A stretch of 57,932 nt of DNA from RI-153 sp963721725 (lineage in GTDB: Bacteria; Chloroflexota; Anaerolineae; Caldilineales; Caldilineaceae). Below are positions 9,737 to 18,591 of the stretch, piece by piece. The DNA is taken from the NCBI GenBank assembly GCA_963721725.1, contig CAVRLX010000023.1:1-57932 (forward strand). Direction: 5' to 3'. The notes under the pieces were generated by a model that saw only the letters and a list, made by a program, of their open reading frames with translations, had not been told where the DNA came from and did not search any database. The first letter of the stretch is position 1, and every line of letters begins with the position of its first letter. The position numbers and the translations under genes are program-made.

Positions 9737-9766
9737 ACCTGCCAGGTTTTCTGAAACCTGGCAGGT
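9737..9766. repeat. Palindrome ACCTGCCAGGTTT / AAACCTGGCAGGT
   Basis: Thirteen-base arms with a four-base loop lie in the gap upstream of pheT. The core CAGGTTTTCTGAAACCTG is shared with the palindrome at 14177-14212, so the two belong to one dispersed hairpin family. It could end the Uma2 gene or the transcript entering pheT, but no T tract follows. Confidence 0.55.
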
Positions 9767-9777
9767 CTGTATCCAAT

Positions 9778-10611
9778 TTAATTCGGCTCGACGCCCAGGG
9801 CACGTAGTTGGGCCAGCATTCGTTCGGCTCGGGCTTCGGCGGTCAGGGCGCGCTCTTCTGCTGCGTTGGCACGCTGGCGCTCTTCTTCGGCACGCTGGCG
9901 CTCTTCTTCGGCACGCTGGCGCTCTTGGGCGGAGAGTTCCGCGCCAGTGGGGATGAGCACGCCGTTGGCGTTCTGCCAGCGCAGCCACTCCTCTTCGCGG
10001 TTCTCATACGGGCCTCGCCAGAGGGTTAGACCCAGTCCCAGCCCTTCGAGACGGGAGGGATCGGCTTCGGTGTAGCGGCGTTGGGGCAGGGATAGTTTGT
10101 AGGCGCGCAACGGCTGCTCTTGGACATAGCACTCGGGGTCGAAGATGACATAATAGGCGATGCCAATGCGGGCATAGCGGGCCATTTTGGCCGAGCTTTC
10201 GCCGCCTTTGGCGTTGGAGACAATTTCAATGACCACGTCAGGCGGCTTGACAAATTCCCAAACAAAGTAGACGCGGTGGCCCTTTTCCCACCAGTCTTCG
10301 GGCAATTCCACATCCAGGCTAAGCATAACATCGGGAACCAGCGGATCGGCGTTGGGCGAGGCATAGAGGCCGACATTAGCCGCCGCCACAAAGCTGCGAT
10401 CTTCGCCAGGGCCAGCCCAGCCGGTGTAGAGCGATTCGGTTAACAAGCGCATCTGTTTTTCGGAAAACCAGTTATCCACAGGCGTATCGTCCTCCGTCAC
10501 CAAGTGATCAACTTTGGGCATGTCTTCCGGGGAAAGCGCCCACAGCGACGACGCTTGTGGCTCTGTGGCACGGTCTTCTTTGGGCGCAACGGGCGAAAGG
10601 GTCTCGGTCAT
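9778..10611 (-). CDS. Uma2-family endonuclease (DUF820) with C-terminal coiled coil
   Basis: Uma2 proteins have a PD-(D/E)XK nuclease-like fold and are often present in many copies in Chloroflexota and Cyanobacteria; their biological role is unsettled. Start chosen at 10611 (MTETLSPVAP) because GGAGG lies just upstream. Of 277 residues, about 30-200 form the Uma2 domain: SPNADPLVPDVMLSLDV supplies the Asp, PPDVVIEIVS the Glu, and the motif continues into KMARYARIGIAYYVIFDP. Residues 225-277 are a charged coiled coil with three copies of ERQRAEEE, a common add-on in this family. The gene is intact and isolated. Confidence 0.85.
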   Translation of the reverse strand: MTETLSPVAPKEDRATEPQASSLWALSPEDMPKVDHLVTEDDTPVDNWFSEKQMRLLTESLYTGWAGPGEDRSFVAAANVGLYASPNADPLVPDVMLSLDVELPEDWWEKGHRVYFVWEFVKPPDVVIEIVSNAKGGESSAKMARYARIGIAYYVIFDPECYVQEQPLRAYKLSLPQRRYTEADPSRLEGLGLGLTLWRGPYENREEEWLRWQNANGVLIPTGAELSAQERQRAEEERQRAEEERQRANAAEERALTAEARAERMLAQLRALGVEPN

Positions 10612-10800
10612 GCGTGCCTCCGTAAAGCTCGATACAATGGCCCGATTCCAGCGGGCACAGGGCTGAGAGAAGTGTACCACAGACGGCGAAAATATCCTTT
10701 TTGTGGGTCTTAGTGGCTTGCGATTCAGTGAGGCCATGACAGGAGAATCATCAAGCGTTTCTACAGACAAATGAAGGTCATGGCGAAATATCACCGGAGA

Positions 10801-10844
10801 TCAAAAAAGGGGACAGCTGACGGTTCAGGTATCCCCTTTTTTGA
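10801..10844. terminator. Hairpin with A and T runs
   Basis: TCAAAAAAGGGGA at 10801-10813 is the exact reverse complement of 10832-10844. The G/C-rich core is followed by a T run on the plus strand and, symmetrically, on the minus strand. It lies next to the 92-bp repeat and downstream of the minus-strand LysM gene, so it may terminate that transcript. Confidence 0.55.
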
Positions 10845-10850
10845 TTCTTC

Positions 10851-10930
10851 TCTAGGGTGCGACGCACCCGCCACACAAGCGTTTCACACCTGTTCTACGC
10901 CTGGCGAGTGCGTCGCACCTGAATCGTTAC
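10851..10930 (+). repeat. 92-bp-family inverted-repeat element, copy 1
   Basis: The left arm GGTGCGACGCACCCGCCA and the right arm TGGCGAGTGCGTCGCACC pair with one mismatch around a loop of about 30 bases; the outer end reads CTGAATCGTTAC. Copies 37713-37803 and 50209-50300 have the same layout. This copy appears slightly truncated at its left end. Confidence 0.75.
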
Positions 10931-10941
10931 GATCTTTCAAC

Positions 10942-12733
10942 TTAATGCCCCGGAATCACCAACACCTGCCCCACGTAGATGTGGTTGATATTGGCAATGC
11001 CGTTGACCTGCGCCAAGTAATAGAGATCGACGCCGAAGTGGGCGGCGATGCTGCTTAGCGTGTCGCCGGGATGAACCGTGTAATAGACCACGGGATAGAC
11101 CGGCGGCAACGGTGTAGCCGTGGGCATGGGTTGCGGCACCGGTAGAACTGTGGGCGGTGGGGCCGAAGGCGCACAGCCCGGAATATGCAGCGTTTGTCCT
11201 ACATAGATATAGTTGGGGTCGCTGATCTGGTTGGCCGACACCAAAGCGTTGAGCGATACGCCAAAGCGACCGGCAATTAGCGACAGCGTGTCGCCCGGCT
11301 TGATCACATAGACACACTGGCTGGGTGCTGGCGGTGGGGCCGACGTCGTTGCGCAACGCTGCAACACGACATCATCCAAGTTCAGATCCAGCTCGGTTTC
11401 ACCGGTCCCCCACTTTTTCACACCGCGCAAGAAGAGGGTCATGTCGCTGGCCGGGGCCACAAATTTGACGTTATAAGTCGCCAATGCGCCCGGATCGGTG
11501 CGCGGGGCAATCGGGCCAAAGTTGAGACTCTGCCAGTTGGTCACCCCTTCCCAGTTGGGCATGCGCCCGGCAGCATAGCCCCATTGCGCTTCAAAGCGGT
11601 TGGGATCATCGCCACCGCCTGTGCCGCGTAAGAGACCCTTCACCGAAAGCTGATAGGTTGCGCCTTTTTCCAGCCCGTTGATCACCTGATAGATACCCGC
11701 ATAGCGGTTGGCATCACTCGCCAACATGCCCTTGCTGTTGATCTCGATTAGCTGCCCGTGGCTGCCCGCAATTACCGGCGACCACTGTTCATCATAAAAA
11801 CCATAATTCGCCGCGCCGCCGTTGACAAAGTTCGACCGATCGACAGCCACCATGCCCTGGGGCACGGGATAGAAGCGATCTTCAAAGTTGCCATTGGTGA
11901 CCAAATTCGCACCGCCACAACTCACGCTGACAATTGGCGTGGGGGCAACCACAGTGGCTTGAGATGCGGTGGCAACTGGCGTTACCCACGGCATCGTCGT
12001 CGGAGTGGATGTGGGCGGCGGTGGCGGTGCAGACGGCGAAAGCCCGGTCAGGCTGATGGCATCCAGGTTGACGTCCAATTCCATCTCTGGCACGCCCCAC
12101 TTTTTGCGCACGCGTACAAAGACGGTCACCTTGTCGCTGGCTGCACTGATGGCCGTGCTGTATTCGGCTAAAACCGCCCGGCTCCGTGCGCGGGTAATAG
12201 GTATCCCAGCCCACGTCATACCAATTCAAGACCTGATGCCAATCGGTGGAGACGCCGGGAACCCAGCCCACCTCCACCCGATAGCGCCAGGGATCGCCGT
12301 CGCGCTCGGTGCTGCGAATCATGCCCTGAAGCGCCAGGGTATAGCTGGCATGGGGGACCACAGGCACGGTTTGATAGATGCCAGCCACGCGGTCCGAGTC
12401 GTTTTCAAAGCGGCCTTTGGTATTAATCTCGATCAACTGGCTATGGGCCCCGTTCGCCACCACTGGCCCCCACTGGTCATCATAGAAGCCATAGTTGACC
12501 GCCCCCCCGTTGGTGAAGCACGACCAGCCTTTGCCCACATGCCCGCAGCCCGGGATCGGGGTAAAGCCATCTTCAAAATTACCGTTTGCTAACACATTAA
12601 CATTGCTGGCGGTGATGGGCAGCCCTGCGCTGAGCAGCCCCAAAACCCCAACAATCAGGGCCACACCTGCGCCCATCAACAGACTACGCTGCCAACGATG
12701 ACACGCCAATTGCCAGATTTGATGTAATTTCAT
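10942..12733 (-). pseudogene. Secreted protein with two carbohydrate-binding-like repeats and two LysM domains, one frameshift
   Basis: Start at 12733 (MKLHQIWQLACHRWQ) follows AAGGAG. Residues 19-42 are a hydrophobic signal segment. Two related jelly-roll-like modules follow; each contains NGNFEDGF or NGNFEDRF, an FTNGGAVNYGFYD-type strand, LIEINTKG and an AGIYQ segment, and they resemble carbohydrate-binding modules. A P/T-rich linker separates them. The C-terminus has two LysM domains (CVYVIKPGDTLSLIAGRFG and VYYTVHPGDTLSSIAAHFG), which bind peptidoglycan or chitin-like glycans. The frame shifts near 12195, inside the first module. About 596 residues in total. Likely a cell-surface glycan-binding protein. 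Confidence 0.8.
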
Positions 12734-12967
12734 GGACCAAACTCCTTTGTGTGTGCCCACAGGGCCGGGGAGGAGAGATGAGAGGGATAGCAATCAAAGA
12801 TAGTTGCCATTTTAACATGCAGGCTCAGGGGGGACAAGCAGCATTTGTATGATGGAAAGCCTTGCGCTGTTGCCGTGAATGCGACCAATTTCCCTAATCC
12901 TGCCCAAGCCGCTACACTAGCGATTACGACGGTTTCCTCTATTCACCCACCAAAAGGCAAAAACTGC
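12734..12967. promoter_or_regulatory. Divergent intergenic region
   Basis: This 234-bp gap separates the minus-strand LysM gene from the plus-strand dehydrogenase, so it must hold promoters for both. The minus-strand ribosome site AAGGAG is seen near 12742-12747. I see no convincing -35/-10 pair or operator palindrome. Confidence 0.35.
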
Positions 12968-14174
12968 ATGGCTAGGGAGCAACTGATTACGCTGGGGTTG
13001 GTCGGGATTGGCGGCTATGGCGGCACCTATCTCTCTCAAATCTTTGAGAACGCTGACGAGCTAGGCGTGCGTCTGGTGGGAACCGTCGAGCCTTTGCCGA
13101 AGCGTTCGCCCCATGTCGATCAACTGGCCGCGGCGGACGTGCCAATCTATGCTCGGTTGGATGAATTCTACGCCCATCACACCGCTGATATGCTGATCAT
13201 CGCCTCGCCCATTCAACACCACATGCCGCAGACCCGGTTGGCGTTGCAACACGGTTCGCACGTTCTCTGTGAAAAGCCGCTCTCTGCTACGATTCAAGAT
13301 GGCACCGAGACGCTGGCGGCGGCCCATGCCGCAGAGCGCTTTGTAGCAATCGGCTACAATTCGGTCGTTCACCGAGCCGATTCAAGCACTCAAAGCGGAT
13401 ATCCTGGCCGGAAGATTTGGGCGAGCCATCCGCCTAAAAAGTCTGGTGTTGTGGCAACGCTGGATTCCGTATTACACCCGCAACCGCTGGGCGGGGCGCA
13501 TCCAGAGTGATGACGGTGTGTGGGTTCTCGATAGCCCGGTCAACAACGCCACCGCCCACTATCTGCACAATATGTTCTATCTGCTGGGCGATGCCCCCCA
13601 CACCAGCACGCAGCCGGTGGATGTGCAGGCCGAACTGTACCGCGCCAACGCCATTGAAAACTATGACACGGCGGCACTGCGCGCCCACACCGCCGATGGC
13701 ACGGAGATCCTCTTTATCACGGCGCACCCCATCGCCGACGATTTAGGGCCGATATTCGAGTTTCAATTTGAGCAGGCCACCGTCCGCTACGACGGGGTGG
13801 GACACGAGATCATTGCCCACTTCCACAACGGCGACGAGCAGCGCTACGCCGATCCCAACTCCACGGCACACACGGCCAAGTTGCGCCGCTGTCTTGAAAA
13901 TATCCGTCAAGGCACGCCGCCCCTGTGTGATGTTGCCGCAGCCACAGCCCACACTCGTTGCGTCAACGGCGTGCAGGAATCCGCCGCTATCCTGGACTTT
14001 CCACGCGCGTTGATCCACGATGAAGGCAGCCGCGGCTGGGTGGAGGGATTGGCGCAAACGCTCTCGGATTGCTACGCGCAGAACAGGCTCCCCAGCGAGG
14101 GGCCGGGCGCGCCGTGGGCAGAGGCGGGCCGTATTATCGACCTGCGCGATTATCATTACTTCCCGCGTAAGTAA
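12968..14174 (+). pseudogene. Gfo/Idh/MocA-family oxidoreductase, one frameshift
   Basis: The Rossmann motif GIGGYGG lies at residues 14-20, and CEKPLSAT near residue 100 holds the catalytic-site lysine of the family. The reading shifts near 13360, after VAIGYN. The second frame supplies T-E-P-I-Q-A-L-K-A-D-I, the substrate-binding alpha/beta domain and a natural stop at 14174. Total length is about 402 residues. Family members oxidise sugars, inositols or their derivatives with NAD(P). It opens a series of sugar-metabolism genes on both strands, and two more family members follow. The start at 12968 is the first ATG before the Rossmann fold; no strong ribosome site is seen. Confidence 0.85.
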
Positions 14175-14176
14175 AA

Positions 14177-14212
14177 GAGATCTGACAGGTTTTCTGAAAC
14201 CTGTCAGATCTC
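14177..14212. repeat. Palindrome GAGATCTGACAGGTTT / AAACCTGTCAGATCTC
   Basis: Perfect 16-base arms with a four-base loop (TCTG) sit directly after the stop of the preceding dehydrogenase. The core is shared with the palindrome at 9737-9766. It may act as a transcriptional terminator or simply be a dispersed repeat. Confidence 0.6.
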
Positions 14213-14254
14213 CCGAAGCAGTTTCAAAACACCCACTTTTATAGGAGACCCACC

Positions 14255-15276
14255 ATGACAGACCCCACACCCATTCGTTTTGCCACCATTGGCCTCAACC
14301 ACGGCCACATTTACGAGCAAACCCGCGTGTACTTGACGCCGGCGCGGAATTGGTGGCTGTCTACGCGTCCGAAGCGGATCTACTGGCCGACTATCGCAGT
14401 CGCTTTCCGCAGGCCAAAGTTGCAAGCAGCCATGCGGAAATTTTGGAGGACGAGTCGATTCAACTGGTGATCAGCGCGGCGATTGCCAGCGAGCGCGGTC
14501 CGCTGGGCGTAGAGGTGATGCGCCACGGCAAGGATTACATGAGCGACAAGCCCACCTTTACCACGATGGCGCAGTTGGAAGAAGCCAGACGTGTGCAACA
14601 GGAGACAGGGCAGATCTTCTCGATCTTTTACAGCGAACGGCTGGGCAATCCTGGATCGCTGAAGGCGGGAGAATTGGTGGAAGCTGGCGCGATTGGCGAC
14701 GTGATCCAGACGATTGGGCTGGGGCCGCATCGTATGCGCCCGGACACACGCCCAGAATGGTTCTTTGATAAGCGCAAGTATGGCGGCATTTTGGTGGATA
14801 TTGCCTCGCACCAGTTTGAGCAATTTCTCTATTTCACCGGGGCCAAAGGCGCGGAAATCGTGGCGTCGCAGGTGGGCAACTATCACCATCCCCAGTGGCC
14901 GGGGCTGGAAGATTTCGGCGATGCCCTGGTACGCGCCGACAACGGACGCACTGGCTATCTGCGCGTGGATCGGTTCACGCCAGAGGGGTTGGATACATGG
15001 GGCGATGGGCGCTTGACGATTCTGGGCAGCGAGGGCTTTATCGAGGTGCGTAAATATACCGACTTGGCCGGGCGCTCCGGTGGCAACCATGTTTTCTTGG
15101 TCAACAACCAAGAAACACGCTACATCGACGCCAGTGATACCCAGATCATGTATGGCGAGAACTTGCTCGCCGACATCCGCAATCGCACTGAAACCGCCAT
15201 GCCCCAAGCCCACTGTTTTTTGGTAATGGAACTAGCATTGCGCGCCGAAGCGATGGCGACGCGGGTGGGGAAATAG
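14255..15276 (+). pseudogene. Gfo/Idh/MocA-family oxidoreductase, one frameshift
   Basis: Start at 14255 follows TAGGAG. The first frame gives PIRFATIGLNHGHIYEQTRVYL, a Rossmann-like start in which the usual GxGxxG is altered to GLNHGH. Near 14333 a G is missing (TTGACGCC for TTGGACGCC), and the second frame continues AGAELVAVYASEADLL to the stop at 15276. SDKPTFTT is the equivalent of the family's EKP motif. YGGILVDIASHQFEQFLYF holds the conserved D-x-x-x-H of the substrate site. About 340 residues. Probably acts on a sugar or cyclitol, like its neighbours. Confidence 0.85.
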
Positions 15277-15342
15277 ACGAAAGACGAGAGACGATAGACG
15301 AAGGTTTGGAATCAAACCTTCGTCTATCGTCTTTCGTCCTCT
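15277..15342. repeat. GACGA-rich hairpin repeat
   Basis: AGACGATAGACGAAGGTTT (15289-15307) and its reverse complement (15314-15332) form a long stem between two convergent dehydrogenase genes. Similar GACGAAAGACGA-type hairpins occur at 16529-16618, 34625-34710 and 51221-51305, each between genes. Confidence 0.6.
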
Positions 15343-15346
15343 GCTA

Positions 15347-16498
15347 TTACACCGTCAACGCTGGCACATCCACCCAACAGCGCTTCTGCCAGGATTCATA
15401 GCCCAGTTCGGCCAGTTGCACGCCCTTTGCCCCTTCCAGCAGATCCCAACGGAAGGGGGTATCATCCACAACATGGCGCAGAAAATGCTCCCATTGGATC
15501 TTAAACGCGTTGTCATAGGTCCGGTTGGTGGGCATCTGTTGCCAGGTGTCGAAGAACGGAATGGGGTTGGCAATGTCCGGGTTCCACACAGGCTTGGGCG
15601 TCATGGATTGGTGCTGGATCACGCATTCGCGCAGCCCCGCCACAGCGCTGCCATTGGTTCCGTCCACCTGAATTGTGAGCAGATCGTCACGGCGCACACG
15701 CACCGCCCACGATGAATTGAACTGGCAGATCACGCCGTTGTCTAGTTCAAACGTGCCATAGGCGGCATCGTCTGCCGTGGCTTTGTAGCGCTCGCCGCGC
15801 TCGTCCACCCGTTCTGGGATGTGAATCGCCCCCACACAATTAAGCGATGTAATCTTGCCAAACAGGTTGTCGATGACATAGCGCCAGTGGGCGAACATGT
15901 CCAAAATAATGCCGCCGCCTTCCTCTTGGCGATAGTTCCACGACGGGCGCTGCGCCGCTTGATCCAGCCCTGTAAAGACCCAATAGCCAAATTCCCCACG
16001 CACTGAGAGGATTTCGCCAAAGAAGCCGTTGTCAATCAGATACTTAAGTTTGAGCAGCCCCGGCAAAAAGAGCTTATCCTGTACCACGCCGTTTTTGACA
16101 CCCGCTGCTTTGGCTGCGCGTGCCAGACTCAACGCTTCTTCGGTGTTAGTGGCCGTGGGCTTTTCACAATAGACGGCCTTGCCCGCTTCAATCGCTTTGA
16201 GCACATTGGGCACGCGTTGATTGGTGGCGAGGGCGTCAAAGTAGATCTGATTATGCGCGTCGGCCAGTGCTGTGTCCAGATCCGTCGTCCAGTTTTTCAA
16301 GCCGTGCTCCTCGGCCAGCCGCTTCAGTTTGTCGGCGTTGCGCCCCACCAGCACCGGCTCCGGGATAATACGGTCGCCATTGCGGGTGGGCACGCCGCCC
16401 TGTTGCTGGATCGCCAGCACCGACCGCACCAAGTGTTGATTCGTGCCCATGCGCCCGGTGACGCCGTTCATGATCACGCCAATTCGATGGTCTGCCAT
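15347..16498 (-). CDS. Gfo/Idh/MocA-family oxidoreductase
   Basis: An intact 383-residue protein. The start at 16498 (MADHRIGVIMNGVTGRMG) has AGGAG upstream. The nucleotide-binding loop reads NGVTGRMG, and CEKPTATN near residue 115 is the conserved lysine motif. GGGIILDMFAHWRYVIDNLF carries the Asp and His of the substrate site. The length and the C-terminal dehydratase-like segment suggest a subgroup that acts on larger sugar derivatives. It runs in the same direction as the sugar isomerase upstream at 16623-17453, with a 124-base gap containing a GACGA hairpin, so the two may be co-expressed. Confidence 0.9.
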   Translation of the reverse strand: MADHRIGVIMNGVTGRMGTNQHLVRSVLAIQQQGGVPTRNGDRIIPEPVLVGRNADKLKRLAEEHGLKNWTTDLDTALADAHNQIYFDALATNQRVPNVLKAIEAGKAVYCEKPTATNTEEALSLARAAKAAGVKNGVVQDKLFLPGLLKLKYLIDNGFFGEILSVRGEFGYWVFTGLDQAAQRPSWNYRQEEGGGIILDMFAHWRYVIDNLFGKITSLNCVGAIHIPERVDERGERYKATADDAAYGTFELDNGVICQFNSSWAVRVRRDDLLTIQVDGTNGSAVAGLRECVIQHQSMTPKPVWNPDIANPIPFFDTWQQMPTNRTYDNAFKIQWEHFLRHVVDDTPFRWDLLEGAKGVQLAELGYESWQKRCWVDVPALTV

Positions 16499-16528
16499 GA
16501 GTGTAGATACTCCTGTTGATGATTTGGT

Positions 16529-16618
16529 GAGAGACGAAAGACCAAAGACGATGGACGAAGGTAGGGGAGCCGGTTGAGGAATAAGATGCTGAATGTTCGT
16601 CTGTCGTCCTTCGTCAAT
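16529..16618. repeat. GACGA-rich hairpin repeat
   Basis: GAGACGAAAGACC and GACGATGGACGAAGG on the left are answered by TTCGTCTGTCGTCCTTCGTC on the right. The pairing is imperfect. It lies between two minus-strand sugar genes and belongs to the same family as 15277-15342. Confidence 0.5.
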
Positions 16619-16622
16619 TCTG

Positions 16623-17453
16623 TTACGAATGCTGCCGATAGGCCGCCACAATCTTACCCAGAAATTCTTCCTGATCGCCGGCCCAATAGCGATTGGAGAA
16701 GATCTCCACCTCGTTGAAGCCGACGAAGCCGGCGCGTTCCACCCAGCCGCGGATCTGGCGGATGGGGATGCAGCCTTCGCCCATTAGCCCGCGGTCGTTG
16801 AGTAGATCCTCGGTGGGGGTGCGCCAATCGCAAATGTGGAAGGCAAAGATGCGCTCGGCTTCGCCACAGCGCCGAATTTCGGCCTCCAAATCCGGGTCCC
16901 ACCACAGATGATAGACATCCACGGCCACGCCCACCCACGGCGAAGCAATCGCCTCGCACATATCGTTGGCCTGGCGCAACGTGTTCACCGCCGAGCGGCT
17001 GTCTGCATACATGGGATGCAACGGCTCAATCGCCAGTTTTACGCCCGCTGCCGCCGCCTGATCAAGCACCGCCTCAATGCCTTCCCGAATTTGGCTACGC
17101 GAAGCAGACAGCGGTTGGCCCGGCACTGCGCCACAGACCAACACGATCAGCGGTGCGCCCAAAGCCGCGGCTTCGTCAATGGCGCGGCGGTTATCGTCAA
17201 TGGCGGCTTGGCGATCTGCCGCGCTGGCTGCCGGGAAGAAGCCCCCGCGACAGAGCGAAACCACGCTCAGTCCGGCATCGCGAATGCGCTGGCCGCTCTG
17301 GGCAATGGCGCGCCCGGCCAGTGCCTGTCGCCACACGGTGATGCCCTGCACGCCGTGGGCCGCAAAGCGATCAATGGCAGTCTCCAGCGGCCACGGCTGC
17401 GTGGTGATGGTGTGAACACAGAGTTTGGACAGGTCCGACAGTGCTTCAGCCAT
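16623..17453 (-). CDS. Sugar phosphate isomerase/epimerase (AP-endonuclease-2-like TIM barrel)
   Basis: An intact 276-residue protein starting MAEALSDLSKLCVHTITTQP. The xylose-isomerase-like TIM barrel has its divalent-metal residues visible: Glu in KLAIEPLHP, Asp/His in AVDVYHLWWDPD, His in FAFHICDWR and Glu in GFNEVEIFS. Such proteins isomerise, epimerise or dehydrate keto-sugars and inosose-type compounds. Its position next to Gfo/Idh dehydrogenases is the classical pairing in sugar or inositol oxidation pathways. The exact substrate cannot be read from sequence. Confidence 0.88.
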   Translation of the reverse strand: MAEALSDLSKLCVHTITTQPWPLETAIDRFAAHGVQGITVWRQALAGRAIAQSGQRIRDAGLSVVSLCRGGFFPAASAADRQAAIDDNRRAIDEAAALGAPLIVLVCGAVPGQPLSASRSQIREGIEAVLDQAAAAGVKLAIEPLHPMYADSRSAVNTLRQANDMCEAIASPWVGVAVDVYHLWWDPDLEAEIRRCGEAERIFAFHICDWRTPTEDLLNDRGLMGEGCIPIRQIRGWVERAGFVGFNEVEIFSNRYWAGDQEEFLGKIVAAYRQHS

Positions 17454-17680
17454 GCGAGAAAGCCTTTCGCCAACGTGGAATCAATTTCAGCGTCCCAGAA
17501 AAGATGGATAATCGTACATGGATTTTGCGCAAAGGGAGATAAAATTTATGGGATTGGTCTCCCCCGCATAGAATGAGGGGTGGGGCGCGCCAGGGTGGAC
17601 ACGGGGCAAATTATAGAGGATAGCACCCAGATTGCACAACCCAGCGCGAGCGTTGATATAGGGGTAGATAGCCTTGCACC

Positions 17681-18562
17681 TTGGTCTTTGCCGAGCCACA
17701 ACGCTTTCGCTATGCCACGCGCATTGGCTTTGGCCTCTGCGTCGAAGGGGCGGGCGAATCTGTGGGAAACCGCACAGCAGAAGGGCAGCGCACGTCGGTG
17801 CTCAAGTTTTGGTCCGACGACCCCAAATCGTTGATCAAAGAGGGCAGCGGCTATTGGAAATATATCAGAAAGAGAGTCCCCCCGATGGCATCCATCTATC
17901 AACGTGAACTGGGCGACACTTTCGATCAGCTCCATCCCAAAATTCAAGAGCGCTTTGGATTTCGCAGCACAGATGGCATAGCCGCGATTGGCGTTGGGAT
18001 CATGGACGAGATCTGGCATGGGCGATTTTACACACTGCCTTTTCTGCATGTTGGCACATGGCGTCGTATTATGTTTCCAGAGTTTGGCAAACATGTGCCT
18101 TTTACGATCCAAAACTTTGCCTATGTCGATGGCTTTGGTCGCGAAACCGTCACTTGGGTGCGCACTTTTCAAACCACACGACAACGCAGATTTGACGCCT
18201 ACATGATCTATAGCGAAGAGCGGCAGCGCATTGTGGACTATTTGGGCAGCCATCAACATCTGGCTGTGGATCTTGAACTGGCTGTGGATGCCAACGGCGG
18301 CATGAGGATTCGCTCTGGCGAGCAGCGATTTTACGAGGGGCCGATTGCCTTTCGCTTTCCCATGCTCTTTTCGGGGAGAGCAGAAGTGTGCGAATGGTAT
18401 GACGACAAGCGCAAGCAGTATCGGATTGACGTAACCGTGAGCAATAAAATCTGGGGGCCGCTCTTTGGGTATCACGGGTCGTTCAACGTACACTGGCTGC
18501 CTATCCAGCCCGGGAGAATTCCGACAGCCCTCAAGCCACTGCGTCAAGAAATTCGAGAATAG
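17681..18562 (+). CDS. DUF4166-domain protein, N-terminal start uncertain
   Basis: From residue M at 17885 (MASIYQRELGDTFDQLHPKI) to the stop at 18562 the protein matches the DUF4166 pattern, with VPFTIQNFAYVDGFGRETV, YSEERQRIVDYLGSHQHLAV and FRFPMLFSGRAEVCEW. The function of DUF4166 is unknown; it often occurs fused to SDR or membrane proteins. The open frame extends upstream to 17681 with about 68 residues (RYATRIGFGLCVEGAGESVG) that look like a second domain, and another frame from 17580 could supply still more. So either the gene starts at 17885, or a longer two-domain gene carries a frameshift near 17670. I give the longer open frame. Confidence 0.65.
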   Translation: MVFAEPQRFRYATRIGFGLCVEGAGESVGNRTAEGQRTSVLKFWSDDPKSLIKEGSGYWKYIRKRVPPMASIYQRELGDTFDQLHPKIQERFGFRSTDGIAAIGVGIMDEIWHGRFYTLPFLHVGTWRRIMFPEFGKHVPFTIQNFAYVDGFGRETVTWVRTFQTTRQRRFDAYMIYSEERQRIVDYLGSHQHLAVDLELAVDANGGMRIRSGEQRFYEGPIAFRFPMLFSGRAEVCEWYDDKRKQYRIDVTVSNKIWGPLFGYHGSFNVHWLPIQPGRIPTALKPLRQEIRE

Positions 18563-18591
18563 ACCGTCCAAATATCCCAGGAGGTAGAGTC

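Noticed and set aside
17580..17834. A separate small gene upstream of the DUF4166 protein
   Set aside because: No ribosome site and no motif; more likely a frameshifted N-terminal part of the following gene or non-coding.
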